Notes: generated from the letters alone by a model not told the origin. Shown: positions 1 to 13,013, numbered from the stretch's first letter. The stretch: 64,000 nucleotides of DNA from Perca fluviatilis (GCF_010015445.1 NC_053129.1:13248073-13312072); one strand, 5' to 3'. Program-made: numbers and translations.

Positions 1-2745
1 ACACAAAGCTCCCTTTCATACATACTCCACCGGTCCGCACGGCCAAACATTTTACTAGCTGCTGATGTCAGGGTCGTTCACTTTATTTATTCCTAAACCC
101 ACATAAGTCTAGTCTGACTCCGGTGTTTATTATCAAGCTTTGGCTCCTGGGGAGACACCTTGATTCATTTATGATTGATAATTTGGCGCTAATCGTTTAG
201 CTGAATATGACTGTTCTGCGATCTGCCGATCCAGTTTTGATTGTCATTACCGTCGCTGGTGCTGAAGTCCTTTTTGTTTCCTCGAGCTTACACGTATCTT
301 GAAATTCACTCCTGCTTCTGAAAGATTGATTTGAAGAAAGATTGCTTTTAATAACATGTTTATAAGCTCGATAATGTTAGTTTGAGAGAACAAGATTTAG
401 CTGACGAGGGCATCGATAGCTTAGAACAAAGCTTCTGATTTGTTTGCATGCATGAATCTGTTTGAAATTTTAATATTTAAGAGCTTCTTTTTAAAGATAT
501 GAAAAATCCTCAACTATGTGCCTTTATTTTGAAAGTATGAAAAAATCCATGCCAATGTCACATTCTGAAAAAAAAAAAAAAAAAAGTAAAGCAGCCAGAG
601 CTGAGACATTTGTTCTGCCTCTAGCTGTTAGTATTCAGTCTAGGTATTGATTTTGTCTTAAGTTACACATGATATTATGAATGGAGAGAGTATTTATTTA
701 GCAGCCCCAATCAGGCCTGATTAGGTAGAGCCATTAGTGCCTGCGATGAAAAGCGTCTTCCAGGCCAGGTCCACGATGGTCAGGAGCCGCGCCCTCCAGC
801 CCTTCATCAGAGAGACATTTCCTCCACTCTGAGGAGCCTATCAACATCCACGGGCTAAAGTTCAAGTTCAAAAGTTTCATTGTCCACGCAGAGGAGGGAT
901 GGAAATTTGTCTTGGGGCTTATCGTCTTTGGCTTGGTGTCAGGCTGCAACTATAGCGAGACTTCCTTGAAGAACCATAAGGCTCTTGTGTGGTTTGGACA
1001 AACATTTGATATGAAATTGGAGCATGATGACTGAGAGCCTTGCTCATTGCAAAGCTCCACAAATAAAATAATATTTTCACAGATCTGCTTCTGCCTTTTC
1101 TTTTCTTTACCAGCTAGGTAATCAATCAACACTGATACTTTGGAGGTTGTCATGAAGGGAGGGGTGAGCGGTCCGTCTCAATGATAGCAAAAGGTGCTGG
1201 TGGTGGAGCCTGGATCGCCGTCCTGAAAAGGGTTAAGTGTGCCTGACTGAGTTGATCAAATTCAGTGGTGCAGGTCTGTTTCTCCATCCATAACAGACAG
1301 AGAGAGAGAGAGGGAGAGGGAGAGAGGGAGAGAGAGTGATGACCGTTGACAGGCTTAAATAGAGGCTTCCATGCCAGGGATCAAACGCCATCCCTCTTCT
1401 CCACTCTCTCATTAAGACGGAAAACCCGAGCGCCGCCATCCGATCTGTCTCCATTTTTCCTCAAAGGAGTCTAACTTGAAAGATCTGCGCCTGTCGGATT
1501 TACAATGGTGGGCGAGTGGTGTTTACTGAGACGTGGCCTTGCCAGAAACAACAGTCAAAGAAAATAAATGGAGCCTGCCTAGTGTTTCCACAGGAGTAAG
1601 GAAATATGGAGCGAAACTTGTGCCTTGCTGTTTGGTAATTAGTACCTAAACATCCCTGTCCTTGGATCCCATTGCTCACATCCAACATTTCTGCAAGCTG
1701 GATAATATACAGTGGAGCATTAACGTCAAACACGTCTGGTCATGGGGCCTGGCACGCCACATTAATCTGTTATTACACTCCCAGTGGATCTACCAGTCGC
1801 TGGCCTTGGCTAGGCCATCATAGCACAGGGAGTCCACATGGGCTGACAGGGACTCACACACAGCGCACTTTTATAGCCAGGTTTAGTAAACCTTTTCAGC
1901 TCAGGCATAAATTGTCTAAATTGAGCCCTGCTTTGAGACCTGAGCTGATTAAAACAAACTGGTGTGTTTGACGTGTGAGGACCCACCAGAAACAGACCTG
2001 TGATCCAATTAAGGGCCAGACCCATAGTTTAAGAAATACTGCATACATAGACCTCAGTGCTCCTTTAGCGGCTGCTTTCCATAGATATTGTACCCAGGAG
2101 ACAGACACATATGTTTCAGCCTGAGGTGAAGTTTGGGTTTACCTCATACTGTCTCGCTATTTTAGTCAAAACCCTGTATGATCCATGTCCTTTAAGTGCA
2201 AGAGCAGCAGAAAGGGCTTCATTTGTTGTGTAATCTCATACAATATCCTGTTCTGCACTTCAGATTTTTCTGTATGATTGTACATAGACCAGACATAACC
2301 CCCGGTTTGACAGTGACAGAATGTAATCATCAGACATCTGTTTTTCTGAATAAATACCCCTGAAGGTTGTTTGACACTTAACCGCTGTATTGAAGGTATT
2401 TCCAGAATCCTCAAAGACTCTTCTAATCAGCTGGATGAAATAATGTCCCGTGTATTGCACGAAAACAAATTACGCCCCTTTTTCGTAATCCAAAGATGGC
2501 TGCAATTTGTACTGGAGTGCGGCTCAGGCTGCATATTTCTGTCCGAAACCGACCCCAGGAATAACCCAGCCTGACCCGAACCAGACAGGTATTCTGTATT
2601 TTATATCTGAATCGACTCAAGCCCAAGCATTGAGTTTGTGTTACATGAATATTTACCCCTTGAAACAGACTGTGTTGCGTTCATGCGCTGTTGTGTAGGC
2701 TAAATAACAAACGCCAGCACTGAACAAGAAGTTGTCATGTTTTCA
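1..2745. other. downstream flank of runx2, no recognised gene
   Basis: Low to moderate GC, no clear splice-linked coding exon. The plus strand has an open frame of about 95 codons without ATG at 749-1034 whose middle is not obviously repetitive, but no family is recognised. A short GA-rich stretch is at 1300-1335. In mammals CLIC5 lies downstream of RUNX2; no CLIC exon was recognised here. Confidence 0.5.
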
Positions 2746-3150
2746 GGAGTATCAGGTTTGGACCCAAACGCAGTAGAAGAGACGAGGATGTAGCAGGGAG
2801 AGTTTCAATGATTTCATAATAAAAAAAATAAACTTACCAGTCCAAGTAAGCAGGCAGTGATCAATAAAACAGGAAGCAGAGCACCAGACACAGGCAGACT
2901 TCCCGACACAAAGTACTACGACGAACTGACACCAGACCAAGGGAGCACGCACACTAAATAAGGCAACGAGGGGGGTAGTAATGAGAAACAGGTGACATAA
3001 GGGCTGATGGACAGGTGAAACACATCAGGACAGGGCAGACCGTCAGAAAGGCGGGAAAACACGAGGCAGGAAGTCAAACAAGACATGACACATGGGAAGT
3101 GACCCTACAAAATAAAACAGGAACTAAACAAAACCCAGGATCATAACAGA
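2746..3150. repeat. dispersed fish-type repeat, unclassified
   Basis: Starts around GTATCAGGTTTGGACCCAAA and ends around AACCCAGGATCATAAC, with a middle rich in CAGG and GACA words (CAGGTGAAACACATCAGG). This arrangement is familiar from abundant non-autonomous repeats of teleost genomes. Ends and class are not fixed; flanking sequence at 2540-2600 and 3240-3275 has GACCCGAACC-type words and may be an older element that it interrupts. Confidence 0.5.
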
Positions 3151-6037
3151 AGTAGCCCAACGCATGACAGTAGGTCCATATATTTTTTTATGTTTATTTT
3201 GACACAATATTTTCACAAAAAAGAACTTGAAGCGCCATGTCAAGTAGGCCGAACCCGACCGTAACCCGAACATCATTTGTTAATATTTTATTGACACTCT
3301 AATTTGTACGATAAAAACAAAAATGAAAATAATTTCTCATTAAAAAATGAATTTAGTTTCTATTCTATTATTTTCATAAAAAAAAAATGCTTTAATATTT
3401 TTTTATTATGTCGTTATCAACGTGAAAGTGCTTTTCCGACTGCCTGAATGTTTGCATGTATGGCACAAATAGTTTGAGCAGGGGATTAAACTCTCTTCTG
3501 CCACCGGACTACGCCAATCACTGATTCCTGGTGTTGGGTAATGACTGACATGTGACATCATCAACATCAACCTATTGAGAAGGTGACAGCTGAGGTCCTG
3601 CAGGCCTCGAGAAGGAAGTGTCTAATCAGAGCACGGCTGCCTACGACAGGAACCATGTCATAACAGGGGATCATGTTTAAAAGGGCAGACAGAGCTGCGG
3701 AAGCCGAGGCCTCATCTCCTCCACTCGGAGACAGAGAGCATCTAAGAGAGTATCAAATTCTCAGCAGGTCCCTCAATCCTCCTCCGCTCGCCTGCCCTTG
3801 GAGGTTTGAGTGACTTGTGGTGGAGCTTGATGGGGATTATCGATCTGCCTGGCGCGCGCCTGCGGTTTGGGCGTAAAGACTGACGACCTCACCAGAGAGA
3901 GTTCTTGGCACACGCCGGGCCCTGTCTAAGATCAGTGGTAGAGCCGCGCGGAGGCTGGGACAGGCCTGTCGTGGCCAGAAGTGTGTACTGTTTGAGCTCG
4001 GAGCCAGGTGATCAAGACATTTTTCTGTGTATTTAAATAATCAGGCCCAAATTTAGGCAGGAGATAACAATAAACATATCGGATTGTTTTTTTTGTTTTT
4101 TTTGGAGAGGAGTCGGTTAAATGAGTAACTATGTCTGCAGACAGCAGAGCCCGGGGGCATTAATGGTCTTGGTCAGACTTGCTGGTTTGGTTTTCAGTTC
4201 CAGTTGCGCACCACATGAAATAATCCATGGTCACTGGAGAAGGATGTGGACACTGTGCTAATTATGTGAGATGATGATGTCAGGTATTGATACCTACTAG
4301 TGAGCCAGAACTTTCCCCTCTTTGCTGCGTTCCAATGTATATAACCGCACTGCGGTGACCACACTCGCTATACGACCACACTCACATCCACATGTCGGAC
4401 ATGTCTGGATCCTCAGCAGCCCTCACACATCCGCACTGTCAGGCGGGCGCTCACTTTATCATTCATAGTTGTAAATCATTGCTTCGCTTGTAGGAAACAC
4501 GGAGCTTTTTTTTTATTTTCCAGTCATAAACCATAAAACCTGCCTCTAACACGAGTTATGATCCTTGGAGACTGAGAGGATGAATGTCTAAAGCAGAACC
4601 AGACAGTATGGCGGGCATCCTTCATCCCCGCATGGCGATCCCACGTGGCTATGGTCGTGTGGTGGATTTTCCAAAAAGCCCCAACATGATCGAAATGTCA
4701 CCAGGGTTGTATGTCATTCAGCAGTGAACTGGATCTCAGTGCTCTGAATTACCAGTCCATTAGTTCTCAATTAACACTCGCCTGATAACATTTTAAGAGC
4801 GCTTCATCTGACAGGAAGAACACATAAGGCTCCTTCATGCTTGAGTTTCAGGCAAAGATGGGGCCCCTGCCCAAATTTTTGAAATTTTATTGCCTGGCTG
4901 AAACCTATGGAAAAGGCCTGTTTTGCATGAATATTTGGCACCGAGCGGAGGTTTATCCTGTCTTATGTTCTGTGCACTCAGTCATGCTGCAACAGTTTGC
5001 CATTTTTTGACAGTTGAGATGGTGTATAATTTGAAACATTGACATGAAGCGGAGGCCTTGGACAAAGAGGCCTTTTGTTTGTGTGTTTGGTCGCTGTCCA
5101 TGGTCCTGACACTCGCATTTTCGCAGTAATTCCTTTTTTATTTATTTTTTTTCTTTTTTTCAGGCGGTGTGGCCATGTCTCAGATTGCATAATATGAACT
5201 GGCAGAACTCATTAAATGTAGGCTTTTTATGTTTCATAAGTGCACTTTTCTCCGAGTTGCGTTTCACTTAGCAGCAAATGGTTTCATGGAATCAAATGTT
5301 TCCAAAGCAGGCTAAAGAAAAGGCATGCTTTAATCTAGTGATGAATGGATTGTGGTGCTGGATGTCAGGCCGCCTTACAACCTACCATGTCTGGGAGGTT
5401 CTGGGCTGCTGCCCGGATGCAGCTCGCTTGCCAGTTGATCGTGTCTTTTATTACAGGTCAAAAGACAAGTCGTCATTTACACCCCCCCTCCTCCTCCTCC
5501 TCCCTCTCTGTGAGGGTGCAGAACTTTTCATATCTGATATTCATTTATTGAGCGAAACCTTTTGTACAGGCTGGAGACAAAACGTGGGGTGTTGGAACTT
5601 TACCACTAACATAAAAAGAGCCAGTTTGGCCGCATCCAGCCTGCCTTTGGCTGTATGGAACACCATATGGGTGGGCCCCTCACCCGGGTCCCTAAGGTTA
5701 AATTAAAAAGAAAAAGCCACTAGAGTGCGCCAAAGTACATGGTTATTGTTGACTCGGTACGGAATTCTCCTGGAGCAGGAGGGGGATTGCTCAATTACAT
5801 TCAGATCAAATTAAGATCAATTTTGTGTGTTTTATGGTGGGCATGGCCTGAGCTCAAAGATGGTCTTCCTCTGAGACATCAAGGTGGCCCGTCGTCATTG
5901 GTTAAAATCAGATGACATCAGATTAGAAAGGTTCAGGGAGGTCAGCGCTTCACGCTGATTCGACAGGAGAGTTCCATGCCCTTCCCTGAGTTTATCTAGG
6001 GAGTAAATGAGAACTCAAGATGCATGAATTCCCACAG

Positions 6038-6085
<48 letters not shown>

Positions 6086-7309
6086 GAGCTGTTAGTGGAG
6101 ACGGAAACATAGGCAGAGATATACCGCTCTGTGAGTGGTATGGGACCCCTGAGGATCACTTCCCGCTTGAGCTGCTCCTCTGAAATCTTTGTAGAGGTCA
6201 AGTAAACAGTTTGCATGGGCTGTCAGCAGTGGGTTTGGGTTTGTGTGTGTGTGTGTATGTGTGTGTGTGTGCACATTCATCTGATTGGAGTGGGTTTGTA
6301 TCCTCATAAACTCCTGTTTGTATTGCTCTCTGTTGAGTGCATAACATAAGGAAGAGAGGGCAGTCTGCTGCTGCTGCAAGACTACTTACGACCTGGTATA
6401 AAAATCAAGCGCACATCATCGCTGGCATCATTCCTTAACCACCAAATTCAACGGGGACAAAAACTCTATAGCAAGCCCTCTTAAATGAGTCTGCCTCGGC
6501 TCTGCTGTCTCTCCCGTGCATGTAGGACATTATGCTAATTTCTCTGGGTGTCTGGGTCCCGTTGCTCCTCCGGAGTTCATTATTATAATTGCTAGACGTG
6601 GCTGAGAACGCTGCGAATGTGAACCTGAAACCAGCTGGAGCTTTTTCCATGCAATCTATATTCAGGGAAATCCCGAGAATGCTCCCAATCTGAACCTTAA
6701 AAAAACACATGGGACGGTGTAGCTCACCATCTCTTCTCTCTCTCTCTTTCAGCATGTGTACGTGCGTGTGTGAGCACACTTAGATTGGCTCTATTATGTC
6801 TTGGAATAATGTAAAACAGCTTCCCTGGGTTCACCCTGTCTCTGTCCTTGTCTCCATCTCTCTGGTTTCCCAGTGTACCTTTGAAATGAAGCCATGGCAG
6901 TGGCAGTGGCAGTAGTAGTCTGGCTGAGCGTGCCCGGAGCCTCAGCCCGCCTTAGTCCCCGTCCAAAGACAATGTTGGTGCAGACGGAGCGGCAGACCAG
7001 AGATGACACCGCTCAACGTGCTTCCTCGCACACGACACGTTCGGAGATCTGCTCGTTTAAAAAAAAAAAAAAAAAAAGATTATAACACCGCTGAATGTTC
7101 TTGGGGAATTACAGTGTGCTGAATGGTGGCCCATAATATTTAAATAGGAATCAGCAGACCGGGAAATCTAATCCAAATATCCAGAAAATATTGTTGATGA
7201 GCTCTAATCACACGCATAAACTTTTGAAATTAAAGGTCCTGTCCAAAAAAGCTCAATTACCTTGGTTAAATATCCTAAAGGCACATCTCAGTCGCCCTCA
7301 TTAAAAAAG
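3151..7309. other. intergenic sequence downstream of runx2
   Basis: No gene recognised. It holds AT-rich tracts (3300-3420), moderately GC-rich unique sequence (3600-4000), and CA/GT microsatellites at 6039-6083 and 6241-6272. The open frame at 5278-5706 on the plus strand has no recognisable domain, no codon-use support and a low-complexity leucine run from CTC repeats. Confidence 0.5.
6039..6083. repeat. (AC)22 microsatellite
   Basis: Uninterrupted AC dinucleotides; a second, interrupted GT tract follows at 6241-6272. Confidence 0.95.
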
Positions 7310-7338
7310 AAGAAAAAAATTTGTATTGTAATGTATTG

Positions 7339-7344
7339 TTTATT
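7339..7344 (-). terminator. candidate distal polyadenylation signal
   Basis: AATAAA on the minus strand 3.3 kb after the stop codon. Use of this site would add about 500 nt including a second miR-30 match. Confidence 0.35.
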
Positions 7345-7832
7345 TTAAATCCTGGACTAAAGAGGTCTCCTACTTCACTGAAAAGTAAATTCTAGGTTTT
7401 TGTACACTGGAGGCTTCAAGTTTCCACATCACAGCTGTAATGCCTAAGTTGCATATTGGAACCACGATTGGATAGCTGTGATGTCACAAAATCCTGCTTG
7501 TATGTACACGTCTTAAATAGTTTTTAAGTAAGCAAAGAACAACAAATAAATCTTCCCCCTCCAAGCAGATGAACTTGAAACCAGCCTTTCTAGTGTCAAA
7601 CTCTGCACCTACGTCATTCATTAAGTTACAAAAAGCAAAACACATTTTTGAGCGGACGGGGGGGGATTTAAATGAAAATTCAGCCAACATAAAAATGTAA
7701 ACACTCAGAACATTTTTGTAGATAATCTCTACACACATGCATAGTGCCTTTTTTTCTTTTTAGATCAAACAAAACTGTTATTTCAGTGGAAAGAGGAGAT
7801 TTAGAGGGAAAATTAAGTTACAAAATTCCTAT

Positions 7833-7838
7833 TTTATT
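7833..7838 (-). terminator. candidate proximal polyadenylation signal
   Basis: AATAAA on the minus strand in AT-rich sequence 2.8 kb after the stop codon. Confidence 0.35.
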
Positions 7839-8163
7839 CTTAAAATAAACAAAATGTACAATCACAATGCCAATTTCACTCACTGTTGTCAGGTCTGTTT
7901 GTCCCTTTATAAAAAAAAAAACTCACTTGATGATGATATGAAACGTACCAGCAAAATCATTAGTTTCAGTTTCCTGACAAGTGTTCATGAGAGAAGAAGC
8001 ATAACAATAGACATAACAAGTCAACTTTACATAAGAGCAGGGTAAGGTATGGTTCCTGGATATCATACATGTTGATCATTAAATGAAACAAGGTTTTTGG
8101 TGACAGTTTGTACGCAACATGTAACCAAAGGAAAGAAAAAAAAGGACGAACCTCTTGTTTTCT

Positions 8164-8204
8164 GTAGAAAAAAAGAAGAAGAAGAAGAAGAAGAAGAAGA
8201 AGAA
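8164..8204. repeat. (GAA)n trinucleotide tract in the 3' UTR
   Basis: About 12 copies of AAG/GAA; on the transcript strand it is a TTC run within the probable runx2 3' UTR. Confidence 0.9.
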
Positions 8205-8263
8205 AAACACAACACAAACTAAAGCAGATGAGGACAAAATGGGATGTCAGTGCTGCATTGATG

Positions 8264-8271
8264 TGTAAACA
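8264..8271 (-). promoter_or_regulatory. candidate miR-30 site in 3' UTR
   Basis: Minus strand reads TGTTTACA, an 8-mer miR-30 seed match. A second 8-mer is at 7696-7703; it lies in the 3' UTR only if the distal polyadenylation signal near 7339 is used. Confidence 0.35.
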
Positions 8272-8783
8272 GTTTTTAAAAGACCATTTCCTGTTCAAAG
8301 TTTGGACAGAAAGAAGCGGATTAAATAAATCCCAACAGATGTGCATAGTTACTATGGAGACATTGAATAAATTTGTAATTGGAAAAAAGCTATAAATCAC
8401 AACAATCTAAAAGGTTTTTATTTGCTTTCTTATGTTACACTGTAACAGCAAAAAGACTTTTCGTTTGGGCTGAAGCAGTTGGGGAAATGTACTGTGACAT
8501 GTTCGATTCCATTAAGTGAGTTCAGAACATCCTCTGCAGAGACTGGAAAAGAGGCACTGCGTGCAAACCTTCAATGAAAGCTTGAAGTCTGATCCTTGGA
8601 CAGGGCCATGTTTTTCTCAGCTTTTTCAAATTGGGTTATTATATTACCTACATGTACTGAATATCATATTGTATGAAAGCAAGAAAAATGCCTTTTTTTC
8701 CCCAAACAAATACCAACTGCCTTGTGAGATCAGATTCAACTCCAATGTAAATGGCTTGTTTGGCCAAGTGTTATCCATTCTGA

Positions 8784-8832
8784 GTGTGCGTGTGTGTGTG
8801 TGTGTGTATGTGTGCGTGCGTGCGTGCGTGTG
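8784..8832. repeat. GT / GTGC compound microsatellite in the 3' UTR
   Basis: Alternating GT with GTGC units near the end; transcribed as CA on the minus strand. Confidence 0.85.
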
Positions 8833-9745
8833 TGACTCCAGTGGCGTTATATCTGCACTGAGGACCAAAACCACGAGCCCTGCTGGCAGCCTGCCGTAAG
8901 TGCTGCTAGAAATAAAACAAGAAATAAGTGCTTTATGAAACAAACATACACAAGTCTCCCATATTTTTGGGTTACCAGTTTGCTGCCAGCAGCTGCATCC
9001 AATCACCTCGGTTTTTGCACTTTTTCCTTTAACTGCAACAGTTTTCTTTACTATATTTCACATAGTAATTTCAAATTGGAAATGAACAGACCTCCCCTCA
9101 TGCCACATGATTTGTGACACCGGTAAGGATCCAAACCAGGCCGACAAAAGCAGAAAAAAAAGGAGGAAAATAAATAAATGTCTGAAGGAATGTCACAGTC
9201 TCTTTTGTCTCTAACTGTGATATTTCCTTTTCAGTCTCAGAGACTGAAGGAGAAAAAAAAGCAAAGAAACAAACAAAAAAAGTACCCGTGTGTGTCACAC
9301 ACTAAGACAAACTTTTTCAAAGCCAACTTTTGCACATGATATGAAAGTTAGAACAGCCTTGGCGTATTTTTCCCTATAATCTAGACTGAGGATTCAGCCG
9401 GACTAGATATGAAAAGAAGATTGCAGATTTACCAAAATCGGTGGGATTTGAGATCATCCAGAGATTCAGATCCAGTCCTGAGGAGTTCATGTACCGTAAA
9501 AAATAACTGAACCTTAAAGTCTGACCTGCTGGGCGTGGCAGCGCCAGAATCACCTGTGGGCTACATGTCAGTTTGTATATAAATGTACCATTTCTTATTT
9601 GGACAAGGAAATACATATGTACGGTATCTGGGCGCATGTCAGACTACACAAACTGAAGAAATCAAGCAGAATTTCCCCAACATGTAATTATTTTTCCCTA
9701 TTGAAGCTCTCTTTCATGGTACGTTGCCAAAAGGCACAATACGAG

Positions 9746-9753
9746 TTATTGCT
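9746..9753 (-). promoter_or_regulatory. second candidate miR-137 site
   Basis: Minus strand AGCAATAA, the second 8-mer match to the miR-137 seed in this 3' UTR. Confidence 0.3.
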
Positions 9754-10057
9754 CAATAAATACCAGAGGTTTAATTCTAAGCCAAATGTGTGTCAACGCC
9801 TAGCGAGGATGTTGGGCTCTCGACGTGCGGAGCAGTTCAACTGAAAGTTACACCAGAAGAAACATGTTGCAAAACATTTTGGAAATTACATTTCATATTC
9901 GAAACGATTTAAATCTTTGGGTACTACAAAAAAAAAATTAAACCTCTCACTCTCTTAAATTACCTATAAAAAAAACAATTTAACTTAGTCATATAGATGC
10001 ATCAAAAATATTCAGATTACACTTCTTTGACTCAAGTTTCAAATATAATACATAATT

Positions 10058-10065
10058 TATGGCTT
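10058..10065 (-). promoter_or_regulatory. candidate miR-135 site in 3' UTR
   Basis: Minus strand reads AAGCCATA, an 8-mer seed match to miR-135. A 7-mer (AAGCCAT) is also present at 8751-8757. miR-135 is one of the microRNAs reported on the mammalian RUNX2 3' UTR. Confidence 0.35.
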
Positions 10066-10403
10066 TATAAGTTAAAACTAAGAAAACGCCTCAATCTACA
10101 TCAACGTTTCACCCACAATATACAAGTTAAATTAATTGTTTTTAAAGCAAATTTAATGTCCATACCACTTAAGGTAACATATGTGTTACTCTCATCACTT
10201 GCTACTCAGTGCCTAACTTGCATCTTGATATTGTCGTAGTACAAAAACATGCTCTGCAAAAAGCCTTATTGAAATACAAACACTATACAAAAGAGGCAGT
10301 CTTTTACAAATATTGTTGAAGCATCCCTTCGCTTGTGGATTATAATAAAAATGAAATAATGTCTCATCCACTTGGGCCGAATAAACCAAAATTGTCTTTC
10401 TCA

Positions 10404-10411
10404 TTATTGCT
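10404..10411 (-). promoter_or_regulatory. candidate miR-137 site in 3' UTR
   Basis: Minus strand reads AGCAATAA, an 8-mer seed match, only 12 nt from the miR-204 match, a spacing that can allow cooperative action. A second identical 8-mer is at 9746-9753. Confidence 0.35.
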
Positions 10412-10422
10412 GTGAGAATGAC

Positions 10423-10429
10423 TCCCTTT
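10423..10429 (-). promoter_or_regulatory. candidate miR-204/211 site in 3' UTR
   Basis: Minus strand reads ACAAAGGGA; AAAGGGA is the seed match and the two bases before it extend pairing. A second AAAGGGA lies at 7902-7908. miR-204/211 is an established repressor of RUNX2 in mammals. Confidence 0.4.
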
Positions 10430-10597
10430 GTAGTGCCTTGGTCAAAACACATTCCAGGAAGACTAGTCCATACAAGTCTGGTCTTTTTTCTTTTTTTGTT
10501 TTGTTTTATCTCAACCTTAATTTCCAAGCAAAAAGGTAGAGATAGCTGATGAGAGCTCAAAAATCCCCTTTTCAATAAAAAAGAAAAGAAAAAGGTT

Positions 10598-10605
10598 TTG
10601 TGCTT
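10598..10605 (-). promoter_or_regulatory. candidate miR-218 site in 3' UTR
   Basis: Minus strand reads AAGCACAA, a full 8-mer seed match, about 50 nt after the stop codon. miR-218 is a reported RUNX2 regulator in mammals. Chance matches of 8 nt are possible in 3 kb. Confidence 0.4.
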
Positions 10606-10655
10606 TCAAACCATGACATCAGTTGACTTCTAATCTCCGCCCCCTTTGGCGTTCT

Positions 10656-11382
<727 letters not shown>

Positions 11383-11594
11383 CAGTGATTCTCAACTGGT
11401 GGGTCGCAGACCCTTTCTGGGTGGGTTGCGGACAGCTGGTCAATAAAAAAAGAAATAATATTTAATACGCATCCGATTTTGAATTTTTTGGGACAGACAT
11501 GCATCAGATCCGTGATGCAGTCTAGCGCCGTAGCCATGGTAACCACCATTTGATTAACGTTGACGTTAAGTTTGTGTTGATGTTCAGAGGCAAG

Positions 11595-11663
11595 ATGGCG
11601 AAGCGCAAATATGACCCAGAGTATTTAAAATGTGGATTTTTGTACATTGAGGATAATTATTAA
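11595..11663 (+). pseudogene. truncated hAT transposase start
   Basis: 22 codons, MAKRKYDPEYLKCGF and seven more residues, then stop. Recognised as the amino end of hAT transposases related to those domesticated in ZBED/FAM200-type genes. The rest of the transposase is deleted. Confidence 0.75.
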
Positions 11664-11873
11664 TATCTAATGTTGTGGCCTTATTTATTTTGTGCAGTTG
11701 TGATATTTAATTTATTTTAGTCACTTTTGTCCATGAGGTTGTCATGTTCCTCCCCAGTTTCCTTTTAATGTGCTCTGAAATGCACTTTGCACATGTAAAT
11801 ATGTGTATTTATGTTTTTTTTTTTTAAAGATGACGTACATGTGTTTTTATTTAAATATTATAAATATTTTATA

Positions 11874-12395
11874 TTAAAGTGCTCATATTATGCTTTTTGG
11901 CTTTTTGGCTTTCCTTCATTGTGTTATATATCTTTTTTGTGCACGTTATAGGTTTACAAAGTGAAAAAGCCCAAAGTCCACCCCAAAGGGACTTTTTTCC
12001 AACAGAAAACACTGTTCACAAACTGCTCCAAACAGCTCTGTTGTAGTCCAGCCTTTTCTTCCATGACGAACGTGCGTCACTTTGTAACACGTGTTATAAT
12101 GCTCGCCTAGCTGCTAGCGTGGCACGCCCTCATACTCTGCTTCTGACTGGCTAGTAGTCCTTACCTAGCTACTGCACATATGCGACTCCCAACAAAGATA
12201 GGACCAGAAGTGTGATGCCTCACTCTGTAGCTAAAACAGAGAGCTCAACACACAGGGTGAGAAGAGGAGCTGCGCTAATGTGCAGTATAACACAAATGAT
12301 GGTGTTTTTTGAAAATTGAACCATGTAAACCTTTTCTGGTACAACTTCTAAATACAATTATGAAACTGAAAATGAGCATAATATGAGCACTTTAA
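11874..12395. mobile_element. TTAA-flanked MITE (piggyBac-like) nested in the hAT element
   Basis: Bounded by TTAA on both sides (11874-11877 and 12392-12395) with near-perfect terminal inverted repeats AAGTGCTCATATTATGC and GCATAATATGAGCACTT. No coding capacity. The sequence is of a type that is common in percomorph introns and UTRs. The TTAA duplication points to piggyBac-type mobilisation. Confidence 0.85.
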
Positions 12396-12725
12396 AAAAA
12401 AGAAAGAAAGAATTGGTTTGACTTCTATAAAAGTGGGCTGCGACTTAATGACCTTGGAAAATGTGGGTCACAGGGTGAGACCAGTGGAGAACCCCTGATT
12501 TAGAAGAATAGCATTCATCAACAAATATTTTTACATTCATCAACTTCACTGGTGTTTTTCACGTCAACTGTTGAGTTTTGATAAAGTTAACAAACACATC
12601 AGAGAAGTCCCACGCATGCATCTGCCTTAACATGTTTACGCCTCTGCATATTTATGTTTCTGTGTGTGTAGGCGCATGTGTATCTATATGACTGTTTATG
12701 CATGCAAATGTGTGTGCGCAAAACA

Positions 12726-12758
<33 letters not shown>

Positions 12759-12968
12759 TGTTTGTGTGTGTGAATACTGTATGCACATAAAAAAGCAGTT
12801 GGGATGAATCAGGAGCTGCACATGTGGAAACACTTTAAGCAGAAACAGTTTCCATGAGATCCATAATGAGGCAGGGCTGAGCTCTGATGTGGCTCCTCTC
12901 CTCGCCTCCCATCGGCTCCAGCGTGTGCGTGTATATGTGTGTGTGTGTGTATGTGTGTGTCCGTGTGC

Positions 12969-12970
<2 letters not shown>

Positions 12971-13013
<43 letters not shown>
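12971..13013. repeat. (GA)21 microsatellite next to a GT tract
   Basis: Pure GA after an interrupted GT tract (12934-12968), so a purine-pyrimidine mirror repeat adjoins an alternating purine-pyrimidine run. Confidence 0.95.

Larger units (their letters stand above)
7310..10655 (-). other. runx2: probable runx2 3' UTR
   Basis: The 3.3 kb after the stop codon is AT-rich on the minus strand and free of recognisable transposons. It has two possible polyadenylation signals (AATAAA on the minus strand at 7833-7838 and 7339-7344). Mammalian RUNX2 has a 3' UTR of similar length. Seed matches on the minus strand for several microRNAs reported to act on RUNX2 fall here: miR-218, miR-204/211, miR-137 (two), miR-135 (two) and miR-30. 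The boundary is an estimate because no transcript data are available. Confidence 0.6.
11383..12497. mobile_element. hAT-family non-autonomous element, 1.1 kb
   Basis: The 8 bp direct repeat ATTTAGAA flanks it exactly (11375-11382 and 12498-12505). Ends are CAGTGATTCTCAACTGG on the left and CCAGTGGAGAACCCCTG on the right, imperfect inverted repeats of the hAT type. At 11595 on the plus strand an ATG opens MAKRKYDPEYLKCGF, the start of a hAT transposase of the KRKYD class, but it stops after 22 codons, so the copy is dead. A TTAA-flanked MITE is nested inside at 11874-12395. Confidence 0.9.

Noticed and set aside
5278..5706. 142-codon plus-strand frame
   Set aside because: No family recognised, no splice context, and part of it is a leucine run from CTC repeats; likely chance.
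1..7300. clic5 exons expected downstream of runx2
   Set aside because: No segment resembling the CLIC glutathione-transferase fold or its conserved carboxyl end was found.
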